A stretch of 51,968 nucleotides of DNA from an uncultured Bacteroidales bacterium (GTDB lineage Bacteria; Bacteroidota; Bacteroidia; Bacteroidales; UBA932): NCBI GenBank assembly GCA_947306365.1, contig CAMZGD010000018.1:1-51968 (forward strand). The letters are read 5' to 3'. Under the pieces are notes generated by a model. That model had not been told where the DNA came from and made no database searches. It saw only the letters and a list, made by a program, of their open reading frames with translations. A program made the translations under genes and the position numbers. Below are positions 42,598 through 51,968 of the stretch, one piece after another. Each line of letters begins with the position of its first letter. The stretch's first letter is position 1.

Positions 42598-43394
42598 GGA
42601 ACATCGGGGTGGAGGAATTGAAGGTGCTGCAGTTGGACATCCTGCAGACCGTGGCGGATTTTTGCACGGAACGCGGGATCCCTTACAGCCTGGCGTGCGG
42701 CACGCTACTGGGGGCAGTCCGTCACAAGGGGTATATCCCCTGGGACGACGACATCGACATCTACGTGCTGCGGGAAGACTATGACCGTCTCCTGCGCGAG
42801 TTTCCCCCGGAACGCGGTCCGGTGCGAATCGCTTCGCTGGAGCGTACGCCGCGCTGGGACAAGGCCTATGCGAAGGCTTACGATGCCAGGACTGTAATGG
42901 TCGAGCACACGCGCTGCCGGCAGCGGATCGGTGTGTGCATCGACATTTTCCCGCTCGACCCGGTGCCCGATTCGCCGGAAGCCTGGCATCGTTACGACCG
43001 GCGCCGGCGTTTCTGGCAGACGCTGCTCCAGATGAAACTGATGCGTCCCGACGCGCGCCGTTCCAAAGGTCGGAATCTGGCCCTGCGCGTCGTTCAGGTG
43101 CTGTTGCTGCCGGTCCCTGCGCACCGGCTGGCCCGGTATGTCGACCGGCTTTCCCGGCGGTTCTCGGGGTGGCGGACGGACTACGTGTTCGAATGTGCGA
43201 TGGGCCTGATCATGAAAGACCGGTTTCCCCGGTCCGTCTGCACGCATTTTTCGGACTATCCGTTCGAGGACCGGGTGTTCCGCGGATTCTCCGACTATGA
43301 TACCTATCTGACCAGCGCGTACGGTGACTACCGGACATTGCCGCCGGAGGAGAAACGGGTTTCCCATCACATATTCAAGGCCTGGTGGCTTTAG
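42582..43394 (+). CDS. LicD-family phosphotransferase
   Basis: A 270-residue LicD-family protein, predicted to transfer a phospho-alcohol from a CDP donor to a sugar. The core SLACGTLLGAVRHKGYIPWD, followed by DDDIDIYVL (Asp55-57 and Asp59), and DIFPLDPVPD are diagnostic. LicD adds phosphocholine in Haemophilus and Streptococcus; fukutin relatives add ribitol phosphate. A choline uptake or kinase gene is not seen, whereas a TagD-like cytidylyltransferase is, so a phosphoglycerol or similar group is a reasonable guess. Confidence 0.9.
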   Translation: MAESVRNIGVEELKVLQLDILQTVADFCTERGIPYSLACGTLLGAVRHKGYIPWDDDIDIYVLREDYDRLLREFPPERGPVRIASLERTPRWDKAYAKAYDARTVMVEHTRCRQRIGVCIDIFPLDPVPDSPEAWHRYDRRRRFWQTLLQMKLMRPDARRSKGRNLALRVVQVLLLPVPAHRLARYVDRLSRRFSGWRTDYVFECAMGLIMKDRFPRSVCTHFSDYPFEDRVFRGFSDYDTYLTSAYGDYRTLPPEEKRVSHHIFKAWWL

Positions 43395-43401
43395 GTTTAC
43401 G

Positions 43402-44571
43402 ATGAAATGGGTGATAACGGAACGTGAGGTGATGACACACCTGCTCGGCATCGGGCTGGTGATCTCCTTCGTGCTGCCGCACACTTCGACACTGCTGCTG
43501 CTGGTCAATCCGATGTTGTTCGTGATCTACCAGTGTTTCCGGATGAACCACGGTATCTACCGCTTCAACTGGATCGTCGTGGTGCCGCTCCTGTTCTCGA
43601 TGATCGTCAATTTGCCGCAGGAAGTGAAGATGAAGGCCGTCATGAACTGCTCGATCATCCTGATGTATTTCTTCTGCTTCCCGCTTGTCTGGAAGGTGCG
43701 GATCCCGAACGCCTATCTGAAACTGACGCTCGCCCTGATCGTGTTTTCGCAGATCGTGTACATTTTCCATATTCCGAGGCTGTCGGACCTGCTGGATACG
43801 CTGTACCCGATTGCCGAGATGGATGTTCACGGCGTCAATTCGATGCGGCGCTACATCTCGCTCTCCAATGTGATGAACTACCGGCTCGGCGGGATGTACC
43901 GCGACCCGAACATCTGTGCAAAATCGCTGACGATGCTGCTGGCCGCCTTTATCGCACTGAACTACGGGAAATCGCTGAAGACGCTGCTGCCGTTCTCCGC
44001 CGTCTGTTTCCTGGCCGTGCTCGGAACGGGCAGCCGGACCGGTTTCGTGGTGGCGGCTGCCATCGTGGTGATCTTCCTGTTCCTCGACCGGCGGATCCCC
44101 AGGTTCTGGCGCTGGGCCGCGCTGGTTGCGGCGCTGGGCGGCCTGGTCTTCATCCTGACTTCCCGGATGGAGATGCGCGGATTGAACGTCACGCAGGGAT
44201 TCCAGAACAGCGCGAACGCCAAGTATCTGATGTTCCGCGACTACCTCGACCACGAGGATTCGCTCTTCCGGCTGCTGTTCGGCTATATGGACTACGACCG
44301 CTTCATTCCCACCATCGCCAATGTGATCGAGAAGTTCGATGCCGATTACGGCTATCTCATTTACTGCTTCGGGTTCGTGGGTTTTGGGGCGATACTGGTT
44401 TATTTCTATACGATTTTCAAGCGGATGGACGCGATGCGCTATATCGTGTTCGTGCTGCTGCTGTGGATGTTCACGTCGACGATCGTGATGGCCTACCGGT
44501 CGTTCTTCAGTTTCATGCTGATCCTGTCGAGCGTGTATAACCAACACCGGAAGGGGGCCGGTGTACCGTGA
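43402..44571 (+). CDS. wzy: O-antigen/capsule polymerase (Wzy)
   Basis: A 389-residue membrane protein with about 10 hydrophobic segments and a large extracytoplasmic loop between residues about 120 and 185 (YIFHIPRLSDLL...NYRLGGMYRDPN) and another near 265-310, the layout of Wzy polymerases. GTGSRTGFVV is the short conserved polymerase/ligase-type motif. Sequence conservation in this family is low, so the call rests on topology and on being the only candidate in a Wzx-containing locus. ATG 43402 is preferred to upstream in-frame codons that overlap licD. Confidence 0.82.
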   Translation: MKWVITEREVMTHLLGIGLVISFVLPHTSTLLLLVNPMLFVIYQCFRMNHGIYRFNWIVVVPLLFSMIVNLPQEVKMKAVMNCSIILMYFFCFPLVWKVRIPNAYLKLTLALIVFSQIVYIFHIPRLSDLLDTLYPIAEMDVHGVNSMRRYISLSNVMNYRLGGMYRDPNICAKSLTMLLAAFIALNYGKSLKTLLPFSAVCFLAVLGTGSRTGFVVAAAIVVIFLFLDRRIPRFWRWAALVAALGGLVFILTSRMEMRGLNVTQGFQNSANAKYLMFRDYLDHEDSLFRLLFGYMDYDRFIPTIANVIEKFDADYGYLIYCFGFVGFGAILVYFYTIFKRMDAMRYIVFVLLLWMFTSTIVMAYRSFFSFMLILSSVYNQHRKGAGVP

Positions 44572-45779
44572 GGCTCTACCAGGTCAATTCGGTGTTGAAC
44601 TACGGCTCCACGGGCCGGATTGCCGAGCAGATCGGGCTGGCGGTACGTGCCCGCGGCGGTGAATGCCGTGTCGCGCACGGGCCCAAGTACCCGCGGCCGA
44701 CTGCCCTTGACGAAATGGTGGCCGGAGGACGGCCGGACCTGCTCTGGCACGAGGCGCAGAGCCTGCTGCTCGACCGGAACGGACTGGCGTCCAGGCGTGC
44801 TACCCGTGCGCTGGTCGCCGACATCGCGGCGTTCGGCCCAGATATCATCCACCTGCACAACCTGCACGGGTATTATCTCAACTATCCGCTGCTGTTCGAT
44901 TACCTGGCTTCCGCCGGGACCCCGGTGGTCTGGACGATGCACGACTGCTGGGCGTTCACGGGGCATTGCTGCTACTTCGATGCAGCGGGCTGTACGCGCT
45001 GGCAGACCGGCTGCGGGCATTGCCCGTGTCCGGGTGCGTATCCCAGGTCCCTGGCCGTCGACCGGAGCGCACGGAATTTCGCGGAGAAGCAGCGGGCGTT
45101 CACCCGGCTGGCGGGTCGCATGACACTCGTCCCGGTCTCAGAATGGCTGGCCGGTTTCGTGCGGCAGTCTTTCCTGCGGATGTATCCTGTCCGGACGATC
45201 CACAATGGTATTGACGTGCAGGCGTTCCGTCCCCGGCCGACAGAGGAATTGCGGCGGCGCCTGGGGCTCGGCGACCGGAAAGTCGCCCTCGGCGTGGCCC
45301 TGCCGTGGATTCCTCGCAAAGGCTTGTCCGATCTGGTGGCACTGGCGGACCTGCTGCCGCGCGAGGAGTGGCAGGTGGTGCTGGTCGGCCTCTCGGACAA
45401 GCAGCGGGCTGGCCTGCCTGAAGGCGTCACGGGGGTGGGGCGGACCTCCGATGTCGAAGAACTGGCTTCATATTACTCTCTTGCGACGGCGTTCGTCAAC
45501 GCCTCGTACGAAGACAATTTCCCGACCACGCTCCTGGAAGCGCTGGCGTGCGGGACGCCGGTGATCACCTATGCCACCGGCGGCTGTCCGGAGGCCGTCG
45601 ATGCGGATACGGGCGTCGTCGTCCCGCAGGGCGGCGTCGCCGGCCTTGCCGAAGCGGTCCTCCGGATCGACAAGCCCGCGATGCAGGCGTCCTGCCGGCA
45701 GCGGGCACAACGGCTGTTCGACCGTGACCGCTGCCACGATACCTACCTGCAACTATACAAATCCCTGCTTTCCGGCTGA
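44568..45779 (+). CDS. Glycosyltransferase, GT4 family
   Basis: A 403-residue GT-B transferase. The N-terminal part (MRLYQVNSVLNYGSTGRIAE, IIHLHNLHGYYLNYPLLFD, WTMHDCWAFTGHCCYFD, a cysteine-rich GCGHCPCPGAYP) is characteristic of capsule GT4s of Bacteroidota, and the C-terminal half has the donor-binding ASYEDNFPTTLLEALACGTP. It starts with GTG at 44568, overlapping the wzy stop. Donor and acceptor sugars unknown. Confidence 0.9.
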   Translation: MRLYQVNSVLNYGSTGRIAEQIGLAVRARGGECRVAHGPKYPRPTALDEMVAGGRPDLLWHEAQSLLLDRNGLASRRATRALVADIAAFGPDIIHLHNLHGYYLNYPLLFDYLASAGTPVVWTMHDCWAFTGHCCYFDAAGCTRWQTGCGHCPCPGAYPRSLAVDRSARNFAEKQRAFTRLAGRMTLVPVSEWLAGFVRQSFLRMYPVRTIHNGIDVQAFRPRPTEELRRRLGLGDRKVALGVALPWIPRKGLSDLVALADLLPREEWQVVLVGLSDKQRAGLPEGVTGVGRTSDVEELASYYSLATAFVNASYEDNFPTTLLEALACGTPVITYATGGCPEAVDADTGVVVPQGGVAGLAEAVLRIDKPAMQASCRQRAQRLFDRDRCHDTYLQLYKSLLSG

Positions 45780-45781
45780 CC

Positions 45782-47011
45782 GTGAAAATCCTGATCCATT
45801 CGCTGATATTCAGCCCTGACGGCGTTTCGACCGCCTACCTGTACAACGATATTGCAAGTGCCTTCCGGCAGAAGGGGCACGAGGTCGTCGTGGTGACGAC
45901 GACCCCGCATTTCAATGCCGATCCGGAACAGATGGCCCGGCAGCCGATGCGCTGGAAGATTCCCGGTTTCTGCAAGGAAAGCGATTATCGCGGCATCCGG
46001 GTGTACCATGTTCCGCAGAAGAAGTTCCGGAGCACGGTGCTTCGGCTGCTCGGTTTCCTGTACTGGCACCTGGTTTCCTTTTTCCTGATCCTGGGCATCC
46101 GGCGGATCGACGTGATCCTGTCTCCGTCGCCGCCCCTTACGGTCGGCCGGATGAACCTGCTGCTCGGGCGGCTGAAACGCTGCAAGGTGGTCTATAACGT
46201 ACAGGAGATCTATCCCGATATCCTCGGCCTCAAAGACGGACTTGTCAAAAGGACGCTTGCCCGGATGGAACGCCGCATCTATTCCGGTTCGGATGCCGTC
46301 ACGACCATCGATCCCGTGTTCCGCGACACCATAGCCGGCCGGTTCCGGGATCCTTCACGGCTGCACGTCATCCCGAATTTCGTGGACACGGAACTGTATC
46401 GCCCGGACACGGGACATAGCCGGCTCGATCCGGCCCTGTTTCCGGAGACGGCATCGCTCCGGCTGCTCTATGCCGGCAACATCGGCCTGGCCCAGGACTG
46501 GGAACCGCTGGTGGAACTGGCGCGTGCGACGGCCGGCGAGGCCATCGATTATTTCGTGGTCGGCGACGGCGTCCGGAAGGCATACCTGGAAGAAAGCCGT
46601 CGCACCTACAGCCTTGACAACCTGCATCTGCTGCCATACCAGCCGCGCGGGCTGATGCCGGAAATCCTGGATTATTCCGACCTGCAGTTCATTTTCATGC
46701 ATCCGGACTGCGACGGGCAGGGATTCCCGTCGAAGGTCTATACGGTGATGGCGTGTGCGCGGCCGCTGCTGGTCTGTTCCGGGGCGGGCACCCCGCTGAT
46801 GAACTTCCTGGAAGGCCGCGGCTGTGCGCTGCTCGTCACGGAAAAGGACCTCTCGGAGAAGGTGGCGAAGATGGCCGCCTGGCTGCGTACGGTGACACGC
46901 GGGCAGCTGCGCGAAATGGGGGAGAAGGGCGTTGCGGAAGTCCGCCGGTATTATTCCCGGGAGGTGGTGACGGGACAATATGTAGCATTGATTGAATCGT
47001 TGTTGCAATGA
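45782..47011 (+). CDS. Glycosyltransferase, GT4, WbuB-like (possible L-FucNAc transferase)
   Basis: A 409-residue GT4 enzyme resembling WbuB: MKILIHSLIFSPDGVSTAYL, SPSPPLTVGRM, YNVQEIYPDIL and the donor site DGQGFPSKVYTVMACARPLL. WbuB proteins are commonly assigned as L-FucNAc transferases acting on a primed D-FucNAc/QuiNAc/GlcNAc, and the CapE-CapF-CapG route in this locus would make exactly that donor. It starts with GTG, 2 bp after the previous stop, and its stop overlaps the next ATG. Confidence 0.87.
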   Translation: MKILIHSLIFSPDGVSTAYLYNDIASAFRQKGHEVVVVTTTPHFNADPEQMARQPMRWKIPGFCKESDYRGIRVYHVPQKKFRSTVLRLLGFLYWHLVSFFLILGIRRIDVILSPSPPLTVGRMNLLLGRLKRCKVVYNVQEIYPDILGLKDGLVKRTLARMERRIYSGSDAVTTIDPVFRDTIAGRFRDPSRLHVIPNFVDTELYRPDTGHSRLDPALFPETASLRLLYAGNIGLAQDWEPLVELARATAGEAIDYFVVGDGVRKAYLEESRRTYSLDNLHLLPYQPRGLMPEILDYSDLQFIFMHPDCDGQGFPSKVYTVMACARPLLVCSGAGTPLMNFLEGRGCALLVTEKDLSEKVAKMAAWLRTVTRGQLREMGEKGVAEVRRYYSREVVTGQYVALIESLLQ

Positions 47012-47985
47012 GGATACTGATTACAGGCATCAGCGGGTTTGTGGGAAGCAACCTGGCTCCGTACCTGTCGGAGCAGCATACGGTATATGGCCTTGACATA
47101 GTAGCGCCGGAGATGCCGGGCGTCGAGCGGATCTTTTCGTGGGAGGACTGTTTCAGCGACAGGTTGCCGCAGGTCGATGCCATCGTGCATCTGGCCGGCA
47201 TCGCACATGCGACGGGCCGCCCCCGGGATGCCGCTGCGTATTTCAAGGTGAACCGCGACCTGACTGTGCGCATCTTCGATTACTTCAGGACCCACGATGT
47301 CGCAAAGTTCATCTTTTTCAGTACCGTGAAGGCGGTTGCCGAGGTAGTTCCGGACGTGTTGACCGAAGAGGCGGAACCTGCGCCGGAAGGTCCCTACGGC
47401 GAGAGCAAGCTGGCGGCCGAACGCTACATCCTGGGCTGCCTGCGCGAAGACCCGACGGGGTTTGAAGGGCGCGGCGTGTATATTTTCCGGCCGTGCATGA
47501 TCCACGGGCCGGGCAACAAGGGAAACCTGAACCTGGTCTACCGGGTGGTGAGCCGGGGAATTCCCTGGCCGCTGGGCGCCTTCGACAACCGCCGGACGTT
47601 TACGTCCGTGGAGAACATCTGTTTCGCGGTTTCCGGCGTGCTGACGGGAAACGTCGCTTCGGGCATCTACAATATGGCCGACGACGAAGCCCTTTCGACC
47701 AATGAGGTCATCGCGGTGATCGGCAACGTACTTGGCCGGCGGATCCCTGTCTGGAACGTGCCGCGGCGGCTGGTCAGCGGCGCGGCCCGCGTAGGCGGCT
47801 GGCTGCATCTGCCGCTGAATCCCGAACGGCTTCGGAAACTGACGGAAAACTATATTGCTTCGAATGCCAAGATCAAGGCCGCGCTCGGGGTGGCGAAGAT
47901 GCCGGTACGGGCCCGTGACGGGCTGGTGCATACCCTGGCGTGCTTCAAAAAGGGAAAAGGAGGGACGGAATGCCGGCAATCGTGA
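47008..47985 (+). CDS. NAD-dependent epimerase/4-ketoreductase (WbpV/WreQ-like)
   Basis: A 325-residue extended SDR: NAD site GISGFVG (7-13), FFSTVKAVAE and YGESKLAAE as catalytic Ser and YxxxK pair, and NNRRTFTSVENI. In several O-antigen loci such an SDR stands directly before the WecA/WbpL-type initiating transferase and reduces a 4-keto sugar to UDP-D-QuiNAc or UDP-D-FucNAc for that enzyme. A 4-epimerase role is the alternative. No dedicated 4,6-dehydratase of WbpM type is in the window, so the precursor would come from elsewhere or from CapE. Confidence 0.78.
   Translation: MRILITGISGFVGSNLAPYLSEQHTVYGLDIVAPEMPGVERIFSWEDCFSDRLPQVDAIVHLAGIAHATGRPRDAAAYFKVNRDLTVRIFDYFRTHDVAKFIFFSTVKAVAEVVPDVLTEEAEPAPEGPYGESKLAAERYILGCLREDPTGFEGRGVYIFRPCMIHGPGNKGNLNLVYRVVSRGIPWPLGAFDNRRTFTSVENICFAVSGVLTGNVASGIYNMADDEALSTNEVIAVIGNVLGRRIPVWNVPRRLVSGAARVGGWLHLPLNPERLRKLTENYIASNAKIKAALGVAKMPVRARDGLVHTLACFKKGKGGTECRQS
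47958..47963 (+). promoter_or_regulatory. Strong Shine-Dalgarno site for the wecA-like gene
   Basis: AGGAGG stands 6 bases before ATG 47970. This is unusual in a window where most starts have none, and it fixes the start over an in-frame GTG at 47940. It lies inside the end of the upstream SDR gene. Confidence 0.65.
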
Positions 47986-48950
47986 CGTATGTCCTGGTGA
48001 CGGTATGCCTGCTGGCCGCGGAACTGCTGTATTTTCGGATTGCGTACCGGTTCAATATCCTCGACAGGCCGGATATGCGCTCGTCGCATTCGCGGGACAC
48101 GCTGCGGGGCGGCGGTGTCATCTTTTTCCTGGCCGTCTGGCTGTGGGTGGCCTTTTTCGGTCTGAAGTACCCCTGGTTCCTGGCAGGGCTTACGGTCGTT
48201 TCGGTGGTGAGCTTTACCGACGATGTCCGGTCGGTGCCGAACGGCGTGCGGCTCGCCGCGCAGTTCCTGGCCGTTTTTCTCCTCCTGTTGGAAACCGGCG
48301 CGCTGGCGGGACCGCTGTGGTTGGTTCCGGTGGCTGCTGTCGTCGGTGTCGGTATCCTGAACGCGTACAATTTCATGGACGGCATCAACGGCATTACGGG
48401 CGGCTATTCGCTGTCGGTGCTTCTGCCGCTCATCGCGCTGGACTGCGTGCCGGGCCTCTCCGGCAGCGCCTTTGGTTTCATCGATCCCGACCTGCTGGCC
48501 GTCGTCACCGTCAGTGTCCTGGTTTTTTGCTTCTTCAATTTCCGTGCGCACGCCCGCTGCTTCGCGGGTGACGTGGGTGCCGTGGGCATCGCCTTCATCC
48601 TGCTTTTCGCGCTGATACGGCTCATCCGCCAGACGGGTGACTTCTCCTGGCTGATGCTCCTGGCGGTGTACGGTGTGGACAGCGTGCTGACCATCGTACA
48701 TCGTATCCAGTTGCGCGAGCATCTCGGGCAGGCGCACCGCAAGCACGCCTATCAGATTATGGCTAACGAACTAGCTATCCCTCATATTGTGGTTTCTAGT
48801 ACTTATTCCGGCTTACAACTTTTCATTTCTTCCGGATTGATCTTATTGCGGAATAGCCGCTATCTATATGCTGTTATTGTGCTGTTTTGTTTGGCGATAG
48901 CTTATTGGTTATTCATGAAACGTTTTTTTTACCTCCATAAGATAGTATAA
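47970..48950 (+). CDS. Undecaprenyl-phosphate sugar-1-phosphate transferase (WecA/WbpL-like)
   Basis: A 326-residue polytopic membrane enzyme of the MraY/WecA superfamily that loads the first sugar phosphate onto undecaprenyl phosphate. Signatures: RGGGVIFF, SFTDDVRSVP, NAYNFMDGINGITGG, AGDVGAVG and the HRKHAYQ segment. The WbpL branch uses UDP-D-FucNAc or UDP-QuiNAc, matching the SDR just upstream. From about 48755 to the stop, codon use switches abruptly from GC-rich to AT-rich and stays so in the next gene; the switch falls at the conserved HAYQ motif. The ORF itself is intact. Overlaps the SDR gene by 16 bases. Confidence 0.9.
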   Translation: MPAIVTYVLVTVCLLAAELLYFRIAYRFNILDRPDMRSSHSRDTLRGGGVIFFLAVWLWVAFFGLKYPWFLAGLTVVSVVSFTDDVRSVPNGVRLAAQFLAVFLLLLETGALAGPLWLVPVAAVVGVGILNAYNFMDGINGITGGYSLSVLLPLIALDCVPGLSGSAFGFIDPDLLAVVTVSVLVFCFFNFRAHARCFAGDVGAVGIAFILLFALIRLIRQTGDFSWLMLLAVYGVDSVLTIVHRIQLREHLGQAHRKHAYQIMANELAIPHIVVSSTYSGLQLFISSGLILLRNSRYLYAVIVLFCLAIAYWLFMKRFFYLHKIV

Positions 48951-50026
48951 TGAAGATACTTGAAACGATTACCGAACGTGTTTTTCATTTGTGGAAATCA
49001 TTGAATGCCAGAAACCGGATGTTGACTTATCGTGAGGAAGACAGAAAGCAGATGGAACATGTAGATATTCCGGAATTGACTGAAGATGAATATCAAATGT
49101 TAAAAAAGACTTGGCCATTTTTATTGTTTGACCGAAAAGATTTGTATTGGGCTCGATTATATAAAAAGGAGCAGGGTTTTAATCCATATTATTTGGGTTC
49201 GACAAACCATTGCTATGCGCTGCGAAAGAGAATTAACCCGATAAAGCAGATTCATGCGCTATCAAATAAAGCTCTCTCGGATGTGTATCTCTCTGGAATC
49301 CCTTTCCCTGAAGTTTATTTTCGTTGTCTGAAGGGTTGCCTTTATGATAAGGGAATGACCCCTATTTCAATGGATGAGGCTGTTCGTATTCTTCGTCAAA
49401 AAGAATCGTTTGTGATTAAACCTGCCATGAGTTCATGTGGGGAAGGAGTTCGTCGATTTGCCATACCAGACGAGCGTATGATTACTCCAGCATGGCTTTC
49501 GAGTGTTTTCTTGTCGTCTACTGACAGCTTTATTGTTCAGGAAGTTGTACATCAGCATCCTGACTTAGCCCGATTGAATCCGACTTCCCTGAATTGCTGC
49601 CGGATTACCTCTGTTTATGTCGCTGGTAAATATGTCTATGCTGCAATGTTGAAAGTTGGAAAGATGGGCGCAACGGTGGATAATTGGCACAGCAGTTACT
49701 TAATAGGGGTTTTGCCGGATGGACATTTGAAGGACAGGGGTTGGGACATTTCACTTCATTCGGTATTTGAGACAGATTTCGGAATTCCTTTTTCTGGACT
49801 GAAGATTCCTTTTTTTCAGGAGGTGTTAAGTTCAGTTGAGTATTATCACAAACACTTCATTCCGCAGTGCGGTATTGTTGGATGGGATGTAACGGTTGAC
49901 GGTTTGGGCTCTCCGGTGGTTATTGAGGCCAATTTAGTGGTTCCTGGAATCCCTGCCGAGCAGTTATGCTCTGGCCCTTTTTTAATGGGAGTACATGATG
50001 AGTTGTGTCACGCTTTTGGCTACTAA
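48950..50026 (+). CDS. Sugar-transfer-associated ATP-grasp protein
   Basis: A 358-residue ATP-grasp enzyme of the type associated with sugar-transfer loci (ATPgrasp_ST). Typical segments: DRKDLYWARLYKKEQGF, FVIKPAMSSCGEGVR as nucleotide-binding loop, SLNCCRITSVYVAGK, MGATVDNWHSS and the metal-binding end VGWDVTVDGLGSPVVIEANL. Not closely related to the two ATP-grasp genes at 39566-42597. Strongly AT-rich compared with the rest of the locus, so likely acquired. ATG overlaps the wecA-like TAA by one base. Substrate unknown. Confidence 0.87.
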   Translation: MKILETITERVFHLWKSLNARNRMLTYREEDRKQMEHVDIPELTEDEYQMLKKTWPFLLFDRKDLYWARLYKKEQGFNPYYLGSTNHCYALRKRINPIKQIHALSNKALSDVYLSGIPFPEVYFRCLKGCLYDKGMTPISMDEAVRILRQKESFVIKPAMSSCGEGVRRFAIPDERMITPAWLSSVFLSSTDSFIVQEVVHQHPDLARLNPTSLNCCRITSVYVAGKYVYAAMLKVGKMGATVDNWHSSYLIGVLPDGHLKDRGWDISLHSVFETDFGIPFSGLKIPFFQEVLSSVEYYHKHFIPQCGIVGWDVTVDGLGSPVVIEANLVVPGIPAEQLCSGPFLMGVHDELCHAFGY

Positions 50027-50037
50027 TGAACACATGT

Positions 50038-50078
50038 CTGCCACATTGTCAGTTTCGGCGGGGTGGCACAATCTTCGA
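50038..50078 (+). promoter_or_regulatory. Possible dnaK control region: palindrome plus TGGCAC
   Basis: CTGCCA-CAT-TGTCAG (50038-50052) is a near-perfect palindrome. TGGCAC at 50064-50069 followed by TTCGA resembles a sigma-54 -24 element, but the -12 GC is not at the right spacing. No TAnnTTTG box exists between the capsule locus and dnaK. These are the only candidates I see for dnaK control; the assignment is weak. Confidence 0.3.
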
Positions 50079-50088
50079 TAAGAATAGG

Positions 50089-50121
50089 GGCGTCGGTGCG
50101 GCAATGCACCGGCGCCTTTTT
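50089..50121 (+). terminator. Rho-independent terminator at the end of the polysaccharide locus
   Basis: An 11-bp stem (GGCGTCGGTGC with GCACCGGCGCC, one G-U pair), a 6-base loop GGCAAT, and TTTTT directly after. It stands 63 bp after the last capsule gene and 44 bp before the dnaK ATG. If dnaK is transcribed from the region at 50038-50078, the same hairpin would lie in its leader and act as an attenuator. Confidence 0.85.
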
Positions 50122-50151
50122 GTAAGCGAAAAAAAGTAAAAAGTAAAAAAT

Positions 50152-50157
50152 AGGAGA
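50152..50157 (+). promoter_or_regulatory. dnaK ribosome-binding site
   Basis: AGGAGA ends 7 bases before ATG 50165 in an A-rich context; a clear Shine-Dalgarno site, consistent with high expression of the chaperone. Confidence 0.7.
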
Positions 50158-50164
50158 ATCAATC

Positions 50165-51968
<1,804 letters not shown>

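Noticed and set aside
50064..50078. Sigma-54 promoter before dnaK
   Set aside because: TGGCAC is present but the -12 GC is replaced by CG and is one base off the fixed spacing, so it is only mentioned as weak evidence.

Overview
The window reads as a chromosomal segment of a GC-rich member of the Bacteroidales (Bacteroidota). Reasons: several genes are preceded by the Bacteroidales promoter pattern (TTG, 19-20 bp, TAnnTTTG); Shine-Dalgarno sites are mostly absent; the gene families are typical of the group (putative porin, Wzi-type capsule assembly protein, UpxY-type NusG paralogue, APH kinase fused to a RapZ C-terminal domain, ATP-type PEP carboxykinase). The genus cannot be fixed; base composition is closer to Alistipes-like or uncultured gut/rumen lineages than to Bacteroides.

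Layout. 1-6561 (+): galactan/galactose use. A truncated GH53 endo-galactanase is followed by a lipoprotein GH2 beta-galactosidase, galactokinase and aldose 1-epimerase, then a FtsX/LolE-type permease. 6684-16039 (-): an apparent operon with wza-like export lipoprotein, BY-kinase/Wzc, CpsB-type phosphatase, a nicotinate phosphoribosyltransferase-nicotinamidase fusion, a putative porin and an MltF-like transglycosylase. 16078-20460 (-): pckA, a SagB-like nitroreductase, an AmgK-like kinase fused to a RapZ C-terminal domain, and a MurU-like nucleotidyltransferase. 20582-24208 (+): long-chain acyl-CoA ligase and RecQ, diverging from pckA.

24210-50121 (+): a surface-polysaccharide biosynthesis locus opened by a good promoter and an UpxY-type antiterminator. 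It encodes nucleotide-sugar enzymes (UDP-GlcA 4-epimerase, Ugd, and the CapE/CapF/CapG set for UDP-L-FucNAc), Wzi, a TagD-like cytidylyltransferase, a GT2 fused to a lipoprotein amidotransferase-like module, Wzx, a hexapeptide acyltransferase, a CapA-type phosphatase, two paralogous ATP-grasp enzymes (one with an N-terminal GNAT domain), LicD, Wzy, two GT4s, an SDR, a WecA/WbpL-type initiating transferase and a third ATP-grasp enzyme. A superoxide dismutase and a rubrerythrin sit inside the sugar-nucleotide genes. A second promoter precedes wzi. A strong intrinsic terminator closes the locus just before dnaK, which runs off the window.

Together: the WecA-like enzyme starts a repeat unit on undecaprenyl phosphate, the GTs extend it (one probably adding L-FucNAc), Wzx flips it, Wzy polymerises it, and Wza/Wzc/CpsB (encoded about 9 kb away on the other strand) control chain export, with Wzi at the surface. 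LicD/TagD, the acyltransferase and the ATP-grasp enzymes probably decorate it. The most unusual features are the GT2-lipoprotein fusion, the CapA/GNAT-ATP-grasp/ATP-grasp cassette, the kinase-RapZ fusion, the NAD-salvage fusion, 5'-terminal hairpins at both capsule promoters, and an abrupt composition change inside the wecA-like gene. All base-composition remarks are by eye, and all family assignments come from reading motifs, not from database searches.
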